A stretch of DNA of 64,000 bases from Chitinophaga pinensis (GCA_945883545.1 CAMCXT010000004.1:29124-93123); one strand, 5' to 3'; shown: positions 8,656-19,028, counted from the first letter of the stretch. Notes: generated from the letters alone by a model not told the origin. Numbers and translations are program-made.

Positions 8656-10047
8656 TTATTTATCAGTTTTTTCTGCTTGCTTTTCAATAGGAACAACAAC
8701 TGCCGAAATTTTGTGATATCTCGCATAGCCTTCGTTGTACCAATGCCCTGGATCGCTCGTTAAATCGCCAAAAAACATTGTATAAGGTATTTTTCTAATT
8801 GGATTTAATACCAAGGTTTTATACGGAGCTGTTTTTTTATGAATAGCAGTTTTTTCTGATCTTTCGGTTAATTCTTTCCTGAATTCATGTACCATTTTCA
8901 CATCCGAAAGCGCACCTCGAAGTCGGCTGTTGTAACTCGCTTGCCAAAGAACAATACAAAACAACATTCCACGAAGTACAAACGATTGTGGGATTTCGAT
9001 TTTTAATTTTTGCAGAATTAAAGGTGTAATTCCGATAGTCCAAACAGAGAAAAATAAAAACACAACATCATGCAATCGGCCTGGTGGTTGCGTCATGCCA
9101 GTTCCCCAGAAAAATGGGAAATACATCAATGGGATGATTAAAATACCTAAACCGGCAAAAATTAATTTGATGGGATGGATTTTAATATCAGACTTCATTT
9201 TAATTCCGATGCCAATACTGAGTGCCACCAACAACAAAGGCGTAGATCGACTCCAGTCGCGGATAACGTACCACATCATCGACAAACTGTGATTCACCGC
9301 AAACGATAAATTAGCCACCGGATTTCCAGCCGTTTCAGTGAAATATTCCATTCTGTATCTGCTGCCTGGCGCCAACAATTCTATTCCTGCTCCCAACAGA
9401 AAAACAGCCACAACTAACCAGTATTTGCGCAATTGGGGCTGATCGATTGGAAATACAAGTGCCAATACAAATCCCATGATCAACACGTTGATTTCATTGG
9501 TTCCTGCGATAAAAAATGGTAAAATAAAGTAAACCGATTTTACGAATTTATTGGGCTCTTTCTTGAAATGTAAAACCATCCAAAGTGCGATCATTGCCAA
9601 ACCAGGCTGATAAGCGATCATACCGGTGAACCAGTATATGATTTCTGAAGGGTAAGGTAGGAAGCAAAGCCAGAATGTTCCTAGAATGACACCTACTGAA
9701 ACATGGTTAAATGAAGATCCATAAATCCTTTGCAGGATTTTGCCAACCTGAAAAGCTGTAAACCAAAGCATCGAAATACCTAGAATGCCAGTAATTGCCG
9801 GGCCAACGGTTTCGCCCAATTGCAGCGGATTTAAACAAAATGCCAAGAAGTGCGAAACAAATCTTCCGCTCCAATTGAGATAATAATGGTAAACAGCCTC
9901 AAATGGTCCAAACCTTTGCAATAAATAATAATCGTAATAATCATCGCTGGCAGCCATGTTGTTTAGGGCAAGCCAAACAAATGGAGCCGAAACTAAAAAT
10001 GCAGCCGCAATCCAAGTGATTTTTTTTAGGATTTCGGATTTTTTCAT
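8656..10047 (-). CDS. multi-spanning membrane protein (DUF6056-like)
   Basis: This is an integral inner membrane protein with about ten or more hydrophobic segments. An early ASDDYYDYYLLQRFG and a following NWSGRFVSHFL resemble the conserved N-terminal region of DUF6056/GtrC-like membrane proteins, a group related to lipid-linked glycosyltransferases. I chose the ATG at 10047 (MKKSEILKK) because the longer ORF start at 10071 puts nine extra residues inside the hutI gene; both are possible. The stop-side neighbour converges on it. It may be co-transcribed with hutI, but a functional link is not obvious. A role in cell-envelope glycan transfer is only a suggestion. Confidence 0.7.
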   Translation of the reverse strand: MKKSEILKKITWIAAAFLVSAPFVWLALNNMAASDDYYDYYLLQRFGPFEAVYHYYLNWSGRFVSHFLAFCLNPLQLGETVGPAITGILGISMLWFTAFQVGKILQRIYGSSFNHVSVGVILGTFWLCFLPYPSEIIYWFTGMIAYQPGLAMIALWMVLHFKKEPNKFVKSVYFILPFFIAGTNEINVLIMGFVLALVFPIDQPQLRKYWLVVAVFLLGAGIELLAPGSRYRMEYFTETAGNPVANLSFAVNHSLSMMWYVIRDWSRSTPLLLVALSIGIGIKMKSDIKIHPIKLIFAGLGILIIPLMYFPFFWGTGMTQPPGRLHDVVFLFFSVWTIGITPLILQKLKIEIPQSFVLRGMLFCIVLWQASYNSRLRGALSDVKMVHEFRKELTERSEKTAIHKKTAPYKTLVLNPIRKIPYTMFFGDLTSDPGHWYNEGYARYHKISAVVVPIEKQAEKTDK

Positions 10048-10061
10048 TTTCGAAATCTCGA

Positions 10062-11294
10062 TTAAATCCAACGGCCGTTCAGCATTACTTTATCTACCAA
10101 TTGGGTTCCAAATGCATAGGGTAAAAATGCAATGGATGGAATTTCGTGGCTCACAAATAAATTGGCTTTTTTCCCTTTAGTGATGCTTCCTAATTCTTGC
10201 TGCACATTCATCGCATAAGCCGAATTTATTGTTGCAGCATTGATGGCTTCTTCAGGCAACATGCGCAAATTCACACAAGCAAGACTTAAGATAAATTGCA
10301 TTCTTCCAGAAGGAGATGAACCTGGATTGTAATCGCTTGCAAGTGCTACAGGTAAGCCTGCTTGAATCATTTCACGTGCAGGTGGTTGTTTCAACCGCAA
10401 GAAAAATGCAGTAGAGGGCAGTAAAGTCGGCATGGTGTTGCTATTGAGGAGCACTTCCATTTCTTCTTCGCCAGTATATTCTAAGTGATCAACACTTCGG
10501 GCATCGAATTTCACACCTACTTGAATGCCACCAGAATAGTCGAGTTCGTTGGCGTGAATTTTTGCTTGTAAACCATACTTTGCAGCGTTTTCGAGGATTT
10601 CGGCAGTTTCATCAACTGTGAAAAAACCTTTGTCGCAGAACACATCCACAAAATCCGCTAAGCCTTCACTCGCCAATTGTGGCAGCATTTCTTGGGTAAC
10701 TTTTTGGATGAATGCTGAACGGTTTCCCTTGTATTCCGCCGGCAAGGCGTGGGCTCCTAAAAATGTTGCTTTTATAGTAAGTGGCGTTGTTTCCTTCAAA
10801 CGACGAATTACACGAAGCATTTTAATTTCATCTTCAGTGCTTAATCCATAACCACTTTTAATTTCTACAGCCCCAGTTCCATAGGTCATGATTTCCTCAG
10901 CTCGAACCAATGCTTGGCGGTACAATTCGTCTTCGGAAGTTTGCTGAAGTCTAGCCGCAGAGTTTAATATTCCTCCGCCACGACGGGCAATTTCTTCATA
11001 ACTCAGCCCATTGATTTTATCTACAAATTCACTTTCACGACTGCCCGCATAAACGATATGTGTATGCGAATCGCACCAACTTGGAAAAACGAATCTTCCT
11101 TTGCAGTCGTAGGTTTCAGCACTTCTTTCAGGACAATTTTCCATGGTTCCGTAATCGCTGATTTTTCCATCTTTCACCAACAACCAGGCGTTAGAAATTG
11201 AAGGCAAATGCGCCATTTCTGCTCCTTTTACCATAGTAAGTGCAGGTTCGCGAACTTGAATTAATTGTCCAATATTTACCAGTAAAACCTCCAT
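10062..11294 (-). CDS. hutI: imidazolonepropionase
   Basis: The 410-residue enzyme matches HutI over its full length. Metal-binding CDSHTHIVYAG is at residues 74-84, with substrate-binding and metal motifs later (IKSGYGLSTEDEIKML, KIHANEL, ALASDYNPGSSP, SLACVNLRMLPEEAI). It hydrolyses 4-imidazolone-5-propionate to formiminoglutamate, the third step of histidine degradation, in the cytoplasm. The other hut genes (hutH, hutU, hutG or ftcD) are not in this window, so here it is a lone member of the pathway. It lies 60 nt downstream of birA on the same strand and overlaps or abuts the membrane protein gene behind it. Confidence 0.96.
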   Translation of the reverse strand: MEVLLVNIGQLIQVREPALTMVKGAEMAHLPSISNAWLLVKDGKISDYGTMENCPERSAETYDCKGRFVFPSWCDSHTHIVYAGSRESEFVDKINGLSYEEIARRGGGILNSAARLQQTSEDELYRQALVRAEEIMTYGTGAVEIKSGYGLSTEDEIKMLRVIRRLKETTPLTIKATFLGAHALPAEYKGNRSAFIQKVTQEMLPQLASEGLADFVDVFCDKGFFTVDETAEILENAAKYGLQAKIHANELDYSGGIQVGVKFDARSVDHLEYTGEEEMEVLLNSNTMPTLLPSTAFFLRLKQPPAREMIQAGLPVALASDYNPGSSPSGRMQFILSLACVNLRMLPEEAINAATINSAYAMNVQQELGSITKGKKANLFVSHEIPSIAFLPYAFGTQLVDKVMLNGRWI

Positions 11295-11354
11295 CGGTCG
11301 TAAGAATTTTGTGCGAGTTTAGTTAAAATTGCTGATTCGATTTGCATCCTATTT

Positions 11355-12155
11355 TTATTCAGGTAAAAGTGAAATTTCACCATGCGAAAATCTAAATTCC
11401 TGATTTGATCTATCCAATAGGATGAGCTTTCCTTGGTGGTCGCATCCTGTAATTTTTCCTTCAAAAATTCGATCATTCGATTGCCACGATTGCCATTCAT
11501 CCCGTTTCCAAAGTGCATAGTTGAATGCTTCCTCGATTTGATCAATTTTCCCAGATTTCAATCGCAAGTACCATCCTTCCAAAAAAGAGGATAAGGTTGC
11601 AAGCACATGCTTTACATCGACTGTTGCACCAAGTTCAAGTTTCAATGAAACAGGATTCCCAGAACCTTCTTCGAAATTCTCTTGGTTCACGTTGAAGCCA
11701 ATCCCTGCCAAGGTGCTGACAATCTGTCCTGCGTGGACGGCGTTTTCTACCAAGATCCCTGACAGCTTCTTGTTTTCCAATAAAATATCGTTTGGCCACT
11801 TAATTCGAATGAAACTTCCTGGGCAAAATGCTTCCGCAGTGTCGTGAACCGCCAAAGCAATTGCCTTATTGAGGAGGAATTGGTCCTTCAGCAGCAGCCA
11901 ATTTGGTTTAAGAATGAAAGTGCAAAGCAGGTTTTCACCTGGCGTACTTTTCCAGGTATTCGAACGCTGTCCACGCCCAGAAGACTGGTAGTTGGCTGTC
12001 ACAACAGTGCCCTCCGGCGTGCCAACCTGACGCAGCATTTCAGCGGCATAATTGTTGGTTGAGGCCGTTTCGTTCAAATGAATATGATTCCTGCCAATAA
12101 ACAAGGTTTCCACACCGGCAGAAATACTAAATTTGCGCGACATATTACTCATCAA
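11355..12155 (-). CDS. birA: biotin--[acetyl-CoA-carboxylase] ligase
   Basis: The 266-residue protein has the catalytic BPL_LplA_LipB domain: ASTNNYAAEML, the biotin-adenylate loop SSGRGQRSNTWKS near residues 58-70, FIRIKWPNDILLENKKLSGIL near 117-137, and a small C-terminal SH3-like domain. It attaches biotin to the carboxyl-carrier protein. The N-terminal DNA-binding helix-turn-helix of bifunctional BirA is absent, so it should be a pure ligase. The first ATG is at 12155; ATG 12143 (MSRKFS) would also do. Either way the start region overlaps the promoter of the divergent rsfS gene. Confidence 0.93.
   Translation of the reverse strand: MMSNMSRKFSISAGVETLFIGRNHIHLNETASTNNYAAEMLRQVGTPEGTVVTANYQSSGRGQRSNTWKSTPGENLLCTFILKPNWLLLKDQFLLNKAIALAVHDTAEAFCPGSFIRIKWPNDILLENKKLSGILVENAVHAGQIVSTLAGIGFNVNQENFEEGSGNPVSLKLELGATVDVKHVLATLSSFLEGWYLRLKSGKIDQIEEAFNYALWKRDEWQSWQSNDRIFEGKITGCDHQGKLILLDRSNQEFRFSHGEISLLPE
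12107..12135 (+). promoter_or_regulatory. rsfS-ftsH promoter inside the birA 5' end
   Basis: A perfect -7 box TAAATTTG at 12128-12135 has TTTC 18 nt upstream as a partial -33 box. The rsfS ATG follows 25 nt later. It lies over the first codons of birA on the opposite strand. Confidence 0.5.
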
Positions 12156-12160
12156 ACTGA

Positions 12161-12550
12161 ATGAAAAAAAAGGCAGAAGTTCTTGCCAAGGACGAAAATC
12201 AAATGATGCTTGATAGCATTGTTAAAGGCATAGAAGAAAAAAAAGGCAACAATATTCAAATCTTCGATTTACGCGAGATTGGTTATGCTGTATGTGATTA
12301 TTTCGTGATTTGTAACGCAGATTCAGGCACTCAAGTAGATGCCATCGCTTATTCTGTAGAACATGAAGTGAAAGTAAATACAGGAAGATCACCTTGGAAA
12401 AGTGAAGGATTCGAAAACAGAGAATGGATCCTCGTGGATTACTCTAATATCGTTGTTCATGTTTTCCAAACTCAAATTAGAGAATTTTATAAACTTGAAC
12501 GTCTTTGGGCTGACGCCATAGTGAAAGTGATTTCACCAGAAGTCGAGTAA
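12161..12550 (+). CDS. rsfS: ribosome silencing factor
   Basis: The 129-residue protein fits RsfS (Iojap/YbeB, DUF143) over its length: IVKGIEEKKGNNIQIFDLREIG, CDYFVICNADSGTQVDAIA, and WILVDYSNIVVHVFQTQIREFYKLERLW. RsfS binds ribosomal protein L14 on the 50S subunit and blocks joining with 30S under starvation. It starts only 5 nt from the divergent birA start and is followed 55 nt later by ftsH, an order often seen in Bacteroidota, so the two are probably one transcription unit. Confidence 0.95.
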   Translation: MKKKAEVLAKDENQMMLDSIVKGIEEKKGNNIQIFDLREIGYAVCDYFVICNADSGTQVDAIAYSVEHEVKVNTGRSPWKSEGFENREWILVDYSNIVVHVFQTQIREFYKLERLWADAIVKVISPEVE

Positions 12551-12605
12551 TACCAAACTTTAAGCGTCTTCGTTTGTTTCGTTCGAAGCGCATACCGCAC
12601 ATAAA

Positions 12606-14756
12606 ATGGCCAACCAACCAGAACCAAACAACACCGAAGGCAATAAGCCCCAAGGCAATAAACTCGGAAAAAAGCTCTTCCCAACATCCAGTAAAGGTCG
12701 CACCGGCGGTCCAGGCGGAAACAATTTCTACTGGATTTACGGTATCATCATCCTGCTTTTTATTGGAAGTTATTTCTACAACACAGGAACTTCCTCACGT
12801 GATGTGTCAACTGAGAAGTTCAGCGAAATGCTCTCCAATGGTGATGTTAAGGAAATTACTGTTGTTAACCGAGAATTTGCAGAGATCACCATCCGCAAGG
12901 AAAAACTCTCCGATCCCAAATACCGCGATCTAAAATCGCCTTCAATGTCTGTGTCGGCCGATAAAGGTCCACACTACGTTTACAACATCGGATCTATCGA
13001 AGAACTCAGCAAGCAAATCGAAGAATCGCAGGTTGCCATCACCGATCCCAAATTAAAAGTAAAACCCAACTACACTTCCCGTAAAAACTGGGGAGGAGAA
13101 GTAATTTCTTGGGTGATCTTACTTGGTGTTGTTTTCCTATTTTGGATGCTACTGATCCGCAGAATGGGCGGCGGCGGCGGCGGCGGTCAAATCTTCAACA
13201 TCGGAAAAAGCCGCGCACAACTTTTCGACAAAGACACATCGGTATCTATCACATTCGACAATGTAGCCGGATTGGATGAAGCCAAAGTGGAAATCAAAGA
13301 GATCGTCGATTTCCTTAAGAATCCTAAAAAATACACGACCCTTGGAGGTAAAATTCCTCGTGGTGCATTGCTAGTTGGCCCTCCGGGGACAGGTAAAACG
13401 CTTCTTGCCAAGGCCGTTGCAGGCGAGGCACAGGTGCCGTTTTTCTCCCTTTCAGGATCCGACTTCGTAGAAATGTTTGTGGGCGTGGGTGCTTCCCGCG
13501 TTCGTGATCTTTTCAAGCAAGCCAAGGAAAAAGCACCAGCGATTATCTTTATTGATGAGATCGACGCGATCGGTCGTGCCCGTGGAAAAAATCCAATGGC
13601 AGGTGCAAATGATGAGCGCGAAAATACACTCAATCAGCTTCTTACCGAAATGGATGGATTCGGCACCAACAGTGGTGTTATCATCTTAGCTGCAACCAAC
13701 CGTGCTGATATTCTCGATAGAGCGTTGTTGCGTCCAGGTCGTTTCGACCGTCAGATTTATGTAGAGCTTCCAGACTTAAACGGAAGAAAAGAAATTTTCA
13801 AAGTACACTTGAAGCCTGTGAAAACAGACGATAGTTTGGATATTGATTTCTTGTCTAGACAAACACCAGGTTTCTCAGGTGCCGATATTGCCAATGTTTG
13901 TAATGAAGCGGCTTTGATTGCAGCACGTAAAAACAAGGATTTCGTTGGTAAACAAGATTTCTTGGACGCTGTCGACAGAATTATCGGTGGTTTAGAAAAG
14001 AAAAACAAGATCATTTCTCAACATGAGAAAGAAGTGATTGCTTACCACGAAGCAGGCCATGCCACAACTTCATGGTTGCTAGAACATGCATCACCACTGG
14101 TAAAAGTAACTATCGTACCACGCGGTCAATCGTTGGGTGCTGCTTGGTACCTTCCAGAAGAACGTCAGATTACCACTTTCGACCAGATGCTCGATGAAAT
14201 GTGCGCTGCACTTGGCGGGCGTGTTGCTGAAGACATCATTTTCGGAAAAGTGTCGACTGGTGCGCTAAGCGATTTGGAGAAAATCACTAAACAAGCGTAT
14301 GCTATCGTGACCATTTACGGATTGAACGAAAGAATTGGAAACATCAGCTATTACGATTCTACTGGGCAGTCGGAATATTCATTTGGGAAGCCTTACAGTG
14401 AGAAAACGGCTGAAGCAATCGATGAGGAAGTGAAGAAACTCGTTGATATGGCTTATGCGCGTACCAAGGTGATCCTCACCGAAAACAAAGACAAGCTTAC
14501 CATGCTGGCCACGAAGTTGCTCGAGCAAGAAGTGATTTTCAGAGAAGATTTGGAAGACATTTTCGGTATTCGCCCGTTCGATAGAGACCAAGAAGGTAAC
14601 TTCACCGCTGGTGAGATGTCGAAAGCTTTCAAGGAAGACAAACAACACCAAGCTGATCAGGCTATTATTGCTGATGCAAAAGCAAAATCTGAATTGCCAT
14701 CGGAAGTTGTTGAAAGCTCCGAGAAAACCGACAACGAACCATCATCATCAAATTAA
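12606..14756 (+). CDS. ftsH: ATP-dependent zinc metalloprotease FtsH
   Basis: The 716-residue membrane protease has two transmembrane segments (about 42-60 and 167-184) around a periplasmic domain, then a Gly-rich linker of eight glycines. The AAA+ ATPase carries Walker A GPPGTGKT at 258-265, Walker [12 protein letters not shown] and the second region of homology [18 protein letters not shown]. The peptidase has the zinc site HEAGH at 481-485. It degrades short-lived and misassembled membrane and soluble proteins. The C-terminal tail is charged and low in complexity. It lies between rsfS and the DUF2007/cdsA pair, with gaps of 55 and 12 nt, all in one direction. Confidence 0.97.
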   Translation: MANQPEPNNTEGNKPQGNKLGKKLFPTSSKGRTGGPGGNNFYWIYGIIILLFIGSYFYNTGTSSRDVSTEKFSEMLSNGDVKEITVVNREFAEITIRKEKLSDPKYRDLKSPSMSVSADKGPHYVYNIGSIEELSKQIEESQVAITDPKLKVKPNYTSRKNWGGEVISWVILLGVVFLFWMLLIRRMGGGGGGGQIFNIGKSRAQLFDKDTSVSITFDNVAGLDEAKVEIKEIVDFLKNPKKYTTLGGKIPRGALLVGPPGTGKTLLAKAVAGEAQVPFFSLSGSDFVEMFVGVGASRVRDLFKQAKEKAPAIIFIDEIDAIGRARGKNPMAGANDERENTLNQLLTEMDGFGTNSGVIILAATNRADILDRALLRPGRFDRQIYVELPDLNGRKEIFKVHLKPVKTDDSLDIDFLSRQTPGFSGADIANVCNEAALIAARKNKDFVGKQDFLDAVDRIIGGLEKKNKIISQHEKEVIAYHEAGHATTSWLLEHASPLVKVTIVPRGQSLGAAWYLPEERQITTFDQMLDEMCAALGGRVAEDIIFGKVSTGALSDLEKITKQAYAIVTIYGLNERIGNISYYDSTGQSEYSFGKPYSEKTAEAIDEEVKKLVDMAYARTKVILTENKDKLTMLATKLLEQEVIFREDLEDIFGIRPFDRDQEGNFTAGEMSKAFKEDKQHQADQAIIADAKAKSELPSEVVESSEKTDNEPSSSN

Positions 14757-14768
14757 ACTGGATACATT

Positions 14769-14972
14769 ATGGAACTTAACTGGAAATTGATTCTCTCAGA
14801 TTCTGATAGTCACCACGTGCGTTTGATGCAATCTGTGCTCGAAAGTGAAGGTCTGCAAACCAGCATGATAGATCATTCTGATTCAGCTTTTCCTTCAACT
14901 GCAGAATCTGAATTGTATGTTCTGGAGGCCGATTTTGAAAAGGCTTCTGCCATCATTGCTGATCAAAAGTAA
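14769..14972 (+). CDS. DUF2007-type small putative signal-transducing protein
   Basis: The 67-residue product has the DUF2007 fold signature: two repeats of a short beta-alpha unit (NWKLILSDSDSHHVRLMQSVLESEGL, and later ELYVLEADFEKASAIIADQK). These domains look like small PII/ACT-like ligand or protein binders, but no role is proven. The gene is wedged between ftsH (12 nt) and cdsA (9 nt), so it is almost certainly co-transcribed with them. Confidence 0.75.
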   Translation: MELNWKLILSDSDSHHVRLMQSVLESEGLQTSMIDHSDSAFPSTAESELYVLEADFEKASAIIADQK

Positions 14973-14981
14973 GATCGAGCC

Positions 14982-15821
14982 TTGCGGACGAGGATAATTA
15001 CCGGAATACTCTTCGGAATAGCACTTATCGGTGGGATTTTATTTTCACAGTACACTTTTGTTGTGCTGTTGTTGGCGATCCTATTTATCGGTCAGCGTGA
15101 GTTGTTTCAATTGCTCGTCACTCCTGCGATTGATGCCAAACCTAGTCGATTTTTATCTACGCTTTTAAGCCTCACCGTTTTTGGTGGTTTTATCTTTTTT
15201 CCGGTATTAGACAATGCCATCGGGATAAGCCCTTTAAATTATTATCTGTATTTCTCTTCCATCATTTTGTTGATTTCGGCATTGATGGTTTATGAACTGT
15301 TTCGCGCAAGTGCAACGGCCATTCAAAACATTGCAGCTGCATTTCTAGGGCCTGTTTATCTAGCAATTCCATTGGGATTCCTAGTATTGATTGCCATTTA
15401 TCCTGACGGAGGATTTCATCCGTGGACGGTCCTGTTCTTTTTCTTTTTCATGTGGTCGTCCGATACGGGTGCTTATTTCACGGGAAGATTCTTTGGAAAA
15501 ACCAAGCTTCTCGAACGCTTATCGCCCAAGAAGACCATCGAAGGATTTTTTGGAGGAATGATCGTCGCTGCATTGATGGGAATTGCCGCTTGGAGTGTTT
15601 TGGGGATGATTCCTTTGTGGACTTGGATGCTAATCGGTGCATTGATGGCATTTACCGGAACGGCTGGTGATCTTTTCGAATCGATGCTGAAACGTCAAGC
15701 TGGCATCAAAGATTCTGGGAATCTACTTCCCGGTCATGGTGGGGTTTTAGATCGTTTCGATTCCACATTCCTTTCTGCACCATTGTTTTGGTTGCTCCTC
15801 AAATTGTCGGATTTTATCTAA
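14982..15821 (+). CDS. cdsA: phosphatidate cytidylyltransferase
   Basis: The 279-residue inner membrane enzyme has about seven to eight transmembrane segments and the CDP-DAG synthase signature close to the C-terminus (LSPKKTIEGFFGG, then KDSGNLLPGHGGVLDRFDS). It converts phosphatidate and CTP to CDP-diacylglycerol, the precursor of phosphatidylethanolamine and phosphatidylglycerol. No ATG is available near the conserved N-terminus (MRTRIITGI), so translation probably starts at TTG 14982. It is the last gene of the rsfS-ftsH-DUF2007-cdsA run. Confidence 0.93.
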   Translation: MRTRIITGILFGIALIGGILFSQYTFVVLLLAILFIGQRELFQLLVTPAIDAKPSRFLSTLLSLTVFGGFIFFPVLDNAIGISPLNYYLYFSSIILLISALMVYELFRASATAIQNIAAAFLGPVYLAIPLGFLVLIAIYPDGGFHPWTVLFFFFFMWSSDTGAYFTGRFFGKTKLLERLSPKKTIEGFFGGMIVAALMGIAAWSVLGMIPLWTWMLIGALMAFTGTAGDLFESMLKRQAGIKDSGNLLPGHGGVLDRFDSTFLSAPLFWLLLKLSDFI

Positions 15822-15932
15822 TACGGTTCATCCGTTTGCAAGGATGGTTCAGAATCAAGAATCGACACTTTGTCGGATTTTGAATATGTAATTTATAGAT
15901 CAAGCACACTTTTGTGGAATAATCTTAAAATT

Positions 15933-18311
15933 ATGTCTACACCACATTTCTCAATTCGAATCATTGTAGCCCTGATCTTCTTTTCGGGCAGCATTTCTGC
16001 ACAAACTATTCTTCAAACCATCCGCGGAAGCGTTTCAGAAAAAGGCACCCAAATGCCCATTCCAGGTGCAGCTATAATTATCGAAGGAAGTTCGCCACTA
16101 AAAGGTACAACCACCGATTTAGATGGTAAATTCAGGTTGGCTGAAGTTCCAGTTGGTAGGCCAACCATAAGAATTTCGATGGTTGGTTATAGCGCTGTTC
16201 GATTGAGCAATATTGTTCTTACTTCTTCGAAGGAATTGTTGCTAACAATTGAATTGGATCCTCAGGTTATTGTTGGAAAGGAAGTTGAAATTGTAGCACG
16301 CATGGACAAAGACAAGCCACTCAATGAATTGTCGGTTGTGAGTTCAAGAACCTTTTCGGTTGATGAGGCTCAACGGTATGCAGGAAGCTTCGGAGATCCC
16401 GCTCGATTGGTAACCAGTTTTGCTGGTGTAGTTGCCGGAAACGACCAACGAAACGATATCGTGGTTCGTGGAAATTCACCTTTGGGAATTCTTTGGAGAT
16501 TAGAGGGGATCGATATTCCATCGCCAAACCATTTTTCTGGTTCTGGAACTTCAGGAGGTGCAGTTTCGGCATTGAACACAAATTTGTTGGCGAACAGCGA
16601 CTTTAGTTCTGGTGCTTTTGCAGCCGAATATGGCAATGCAACATCAGGTGCATTTGATGTGAAAATGCGCAATGGAAATAACGAAAAACATGAATTTATT
16701 GGACAAATTAGTTTCAATGGATTTGAATTTGGCGCTGAAGGCCCGTTGGGAAAAAAAGGCAAAGCATCCTACATGGCTTCATACAGATATTCAACACTTG
16801 GAGCTTTTGATGCAGTTGGAATTGAATTCGTTAAAGGAGGAGTGCCGCAATACCAAGATTTAAATTTTAAATTCAACTTTCCGCACAAAAAAGGATATAC
16901 ATCCATATTCGGGATTTTAGGAACGAGCGATATCTTCTTTCCAGGCGAAGTCGATAGCTTAGTCTGGAAAGATTCTCCAGATGATCAGCAAGACTTAAGA
17001 AATGGCTCTGATGTGGCTGTTTTAGGGCTAAATCATCTCATATTTTTAAATACGAACAATACATTAAAATTCACGGTTGCAGGTACTGGAAATAAGTTCA
17101 GAACGCTAGTAGATTCAATTACTCCAGACTATTCTAAAATTGAGGATTTTAGTTCAGCTATTACGGAAAACAAATTGCTGCTAAACACCGTGCTTAATTC
17201 AAAATTGAGTCAAAGATTATTTCTCAGAAGTGGATTTATTTTTAGTAGAATGTTTTATGAAAATGATGTACGACTTTTCAATAGCAGCAAAGGAATTTCA
17301 GAATCCTTGATCAATTTCAAAGGTAATGGAGACTTGTTGCAAGCATACAGTCAGTTACAAATAAAAGCTTCCGAAAAGTGGACTTTTAACCTAGGCTTGC
17401 ATGGTATTCACTTTTCGATCAATCAGAAAACCTCTATCGAACCTCGAGCTTCAGTTAAGTTCCAAGCGGCTTCCAATCAATCGATTAGTTTAGGTTATGG
17501 TCGTCACAGCAGGGTGCTGCCGATTAATATTTATTTAAGAGAAACAATCGCTTCGGATGGAACCACCAGTAGAACCAACGAGGACCTTGATTTATTGATG
17601 GCCGATCATTTGGTTTTAGGATACGACTGGTTAATCAAAGAGAATTTACGCTTGAAATCGGAAGTTTACTATCAGCAATTGAGTAAAGTAGGGGTTCAAG
17701 ATGGCCGTTCATCATCACTTTCGGTATTGAATTTCGGTTCCGATTTCGGCGATGTAATTGGTCCAGACAGTTTGGTAGGCAAAGGTTCAGGAGAAAATAT
17801 TGGTGTCGAATTGACTTTGGAAAAGTTTTTTAGTAAGAATTACTATTTCCTAATTACTGGTAGCATTTACGATAGCAAATACAAGGGTTCTGATGGAGTT
17901 GAAAGAAATACAGCATTCAACAATCAATTCGCCTTAAATGTATTGGCAGGAAAGGAGATTCCAGTAGGAAAAAGCAAGCAAAATACACTTGTTTTTAGCT
18001 TTAGAACTGTGGCTACTGGTGGCATGTGGACTTCTCCAATCGATTTACAAGCATCACAAGTTGCAGGAACAGAAGTTCGAGTTGAAAGTCAGGCCAACAT
18101 GCAACAATTGAAAGATTATTTTAGAACAGATATTCGAATTGGCTTCAGACGAAACAAAAAGAAATTTTCGGAAGAATATGGATTTGATATTCAAAACGTA
18201 TTTAACCGTCAAAATGTGTTTAGCGAAAGATTCAATCCATTGTCGGGCAACATTATTAGCAACAATCAAGTTGGTTTTTTCCCAATGGCATTGTACCGAA
18301 TTACATTTTAA
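15933..18311 (+). CDS. TonB-dependent receptor-like outer membrane protein
   Basis: About 792 residues. The ATG at 15933 (MSTPHFSIRIIVAL, signal peptide ending ISAQ) is preferred over the upstream TTG start in the ORF track, which would add 21 residues before the signal peptide. A CarboxypepD_reg-like domain (IRGSVSEKGTQMPIPGAAI) is followed by a plug domain (DIVVRGNSPLGILWRLEGIDIPSPNHF) and a beta-barrel ending in LYRITF, a usual C-terminal barrel signature. It lies just before a small membrane protein and a two-component system on the same strand, so receptor and signalling genes may be linked; this is inference. The substrate is unknown. Confidence 0.88.
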   Translation: MSTPHFSIRIIVALIFFSGSISAQTILQTIRGSVSEKGTQMPIPGAAIIIEGSSPLKGTTTDLDGKFRLAEVPVGRPTIRISMVGYSAVRLSNIVLTSSKELLLTIELDPQVIVGKEVEIVARMDKDKPLNELSVVSSRTFSVDEAQRYAGSFGDPARLVTSFAGVVAGNDQRNDIVVRGNSPLGILWRLEGIDIPSPNHFSGSGTSGGAVSALNTNLLANSDFSSGAFAAEYGNATSGAFDVKMRNGNNEKHEFIGQISFNGFEFGAEGPLGKKGKASYMASYRYSTLGAFDAVGIEFVKGGVPQYQDLNFKFNFPHKKGYTSIFGILGTSDIFFPGEVDSLVWKDSPDDQQDLRNGSDVAVLGLNHLIFLNTNNTLKFTVAGTGNKFRTLVDSITPDYSKIEDFSSAITENKLLLNTVLNSKLSQRLFLRSGFIFSRMFYENDVRLFNSSKGISESLINFKGNGDLLQAYSQLQIKASEKWTFNLGLHGIHFSINQKTSIEPRASVKFQAASNQSISLGYGRHSRVLPINIYLRETIASDGTTSRTNEDLDLLMADHLVLGYDWLIKENLRLKSEVYYQQLSKVGVQDGRSSSLSVLNFGSDFGDVIGPDSLVGKGSGENIGVELTLEKFFSKNYYFLITGSIYDSKYKGSDGVERNTAFNNQFALNVLAGKEIPVGKSKQNTLVFSFRTVATGGMWTSPIDLQASQVAGTEVRVESQANMQQLKDYFRTDIRIGFRRNKKKFSEEYGFDIQNVFNRQNVFSERFNPLSGNIISNNQVGFFPMALYRITF

Positions 18312-18352
18312 TAATCATTCAGCTATTTTAGAAATTACCTAAATTCATCACC

Positions 18353-19006
18353 ATGGAAGCAACCAAAATTGGGCTCTACTTGCACATTGCAGGCGGTATG
18401 CTCGGACTGATCACAGGTTTTGTCAATACCCTAAACCGCAAAGGATCAACATTTCATCGTAACTCAGGTAAAGCGTATGTTTTATCGATGTTTGTGGCAA
18501 CTTTATCTGGGGTTTTGCTTGCTTTTTTGAAGGAAAATCAATTCCTTTTTTTAATTGGAATTTTTAGTTTTTACTTGTGTTTTTCAGGATGGAGAGTACT
18601 TAATTATCAATCATTGCAGCCATTTAAAGCCAAGAAAATTGATATAGTGGTGGCTTCAATTACTGTGCTTTTTTCAGTTTTTATGATTTTTACTGGAATC
18701 TATGATATTGCAACAAGTAAAATCGTCATTAATCCAGTATTACTAATCTTTGGTTCAGGTGGTTTGTTTATTTCTGTAGCTGATTTGAAAAAGTTTTTAC
18801 AATCTTCTCAATCAATTCCGGAACCTTTAAATTGGCTTTATACTCATGTGGCTCGGATGGGAGGTTCTTACATTTCAGCTGTTACTGCTTTTATTGTAGT
18901 TAATATCACTTCATTGCCTCCATTAATTTTGTGGTTAGGACCAAGTTTAATTGGTACTATCTTTATCACCTATTCTATCAGAAAATTGAAAATACAAAAT
19001 CAATGA
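18353..19006 (+). CDS. polytopic membrane protein (DUF2306-like)
   Basis: The 217-residue protein has about six hydrophobic segments. An early LHIAGGMLGLITGF and FHRNSGKAYVLSM resemble the start of DUF2306 membrane proteins, in which a His after a loop is conserved. No enzyme function can be read from the sequence. It sits 41 nt after the receptor-like gene and 22 nt before the sensor kinase, in the same direction, so it may belong to the same transcription unit. Confidence 0.6.
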   Translation: MEATKIGLYLHIAGGMLGLITGFVNTLNRKGSTFHRNSGKAYVLSMFVATLSGVLLAFLKENQFLFLIGIFSFYLCFSGWRVLNYQSLQPFKAKKIDIVVASITVLFSVFMIFTGIYDIATSKIVINPVLLIFGSGGLFISVADLKKFLQSSQSIPEPLNWLYTHVARMGGSYISAVTAFIVVNITSLPPLILWLGPSLIGTIFITYSIRKLKIQNQ

Positions 19007-19028
19007 TATTTCTGTAAAATCATCTTAT

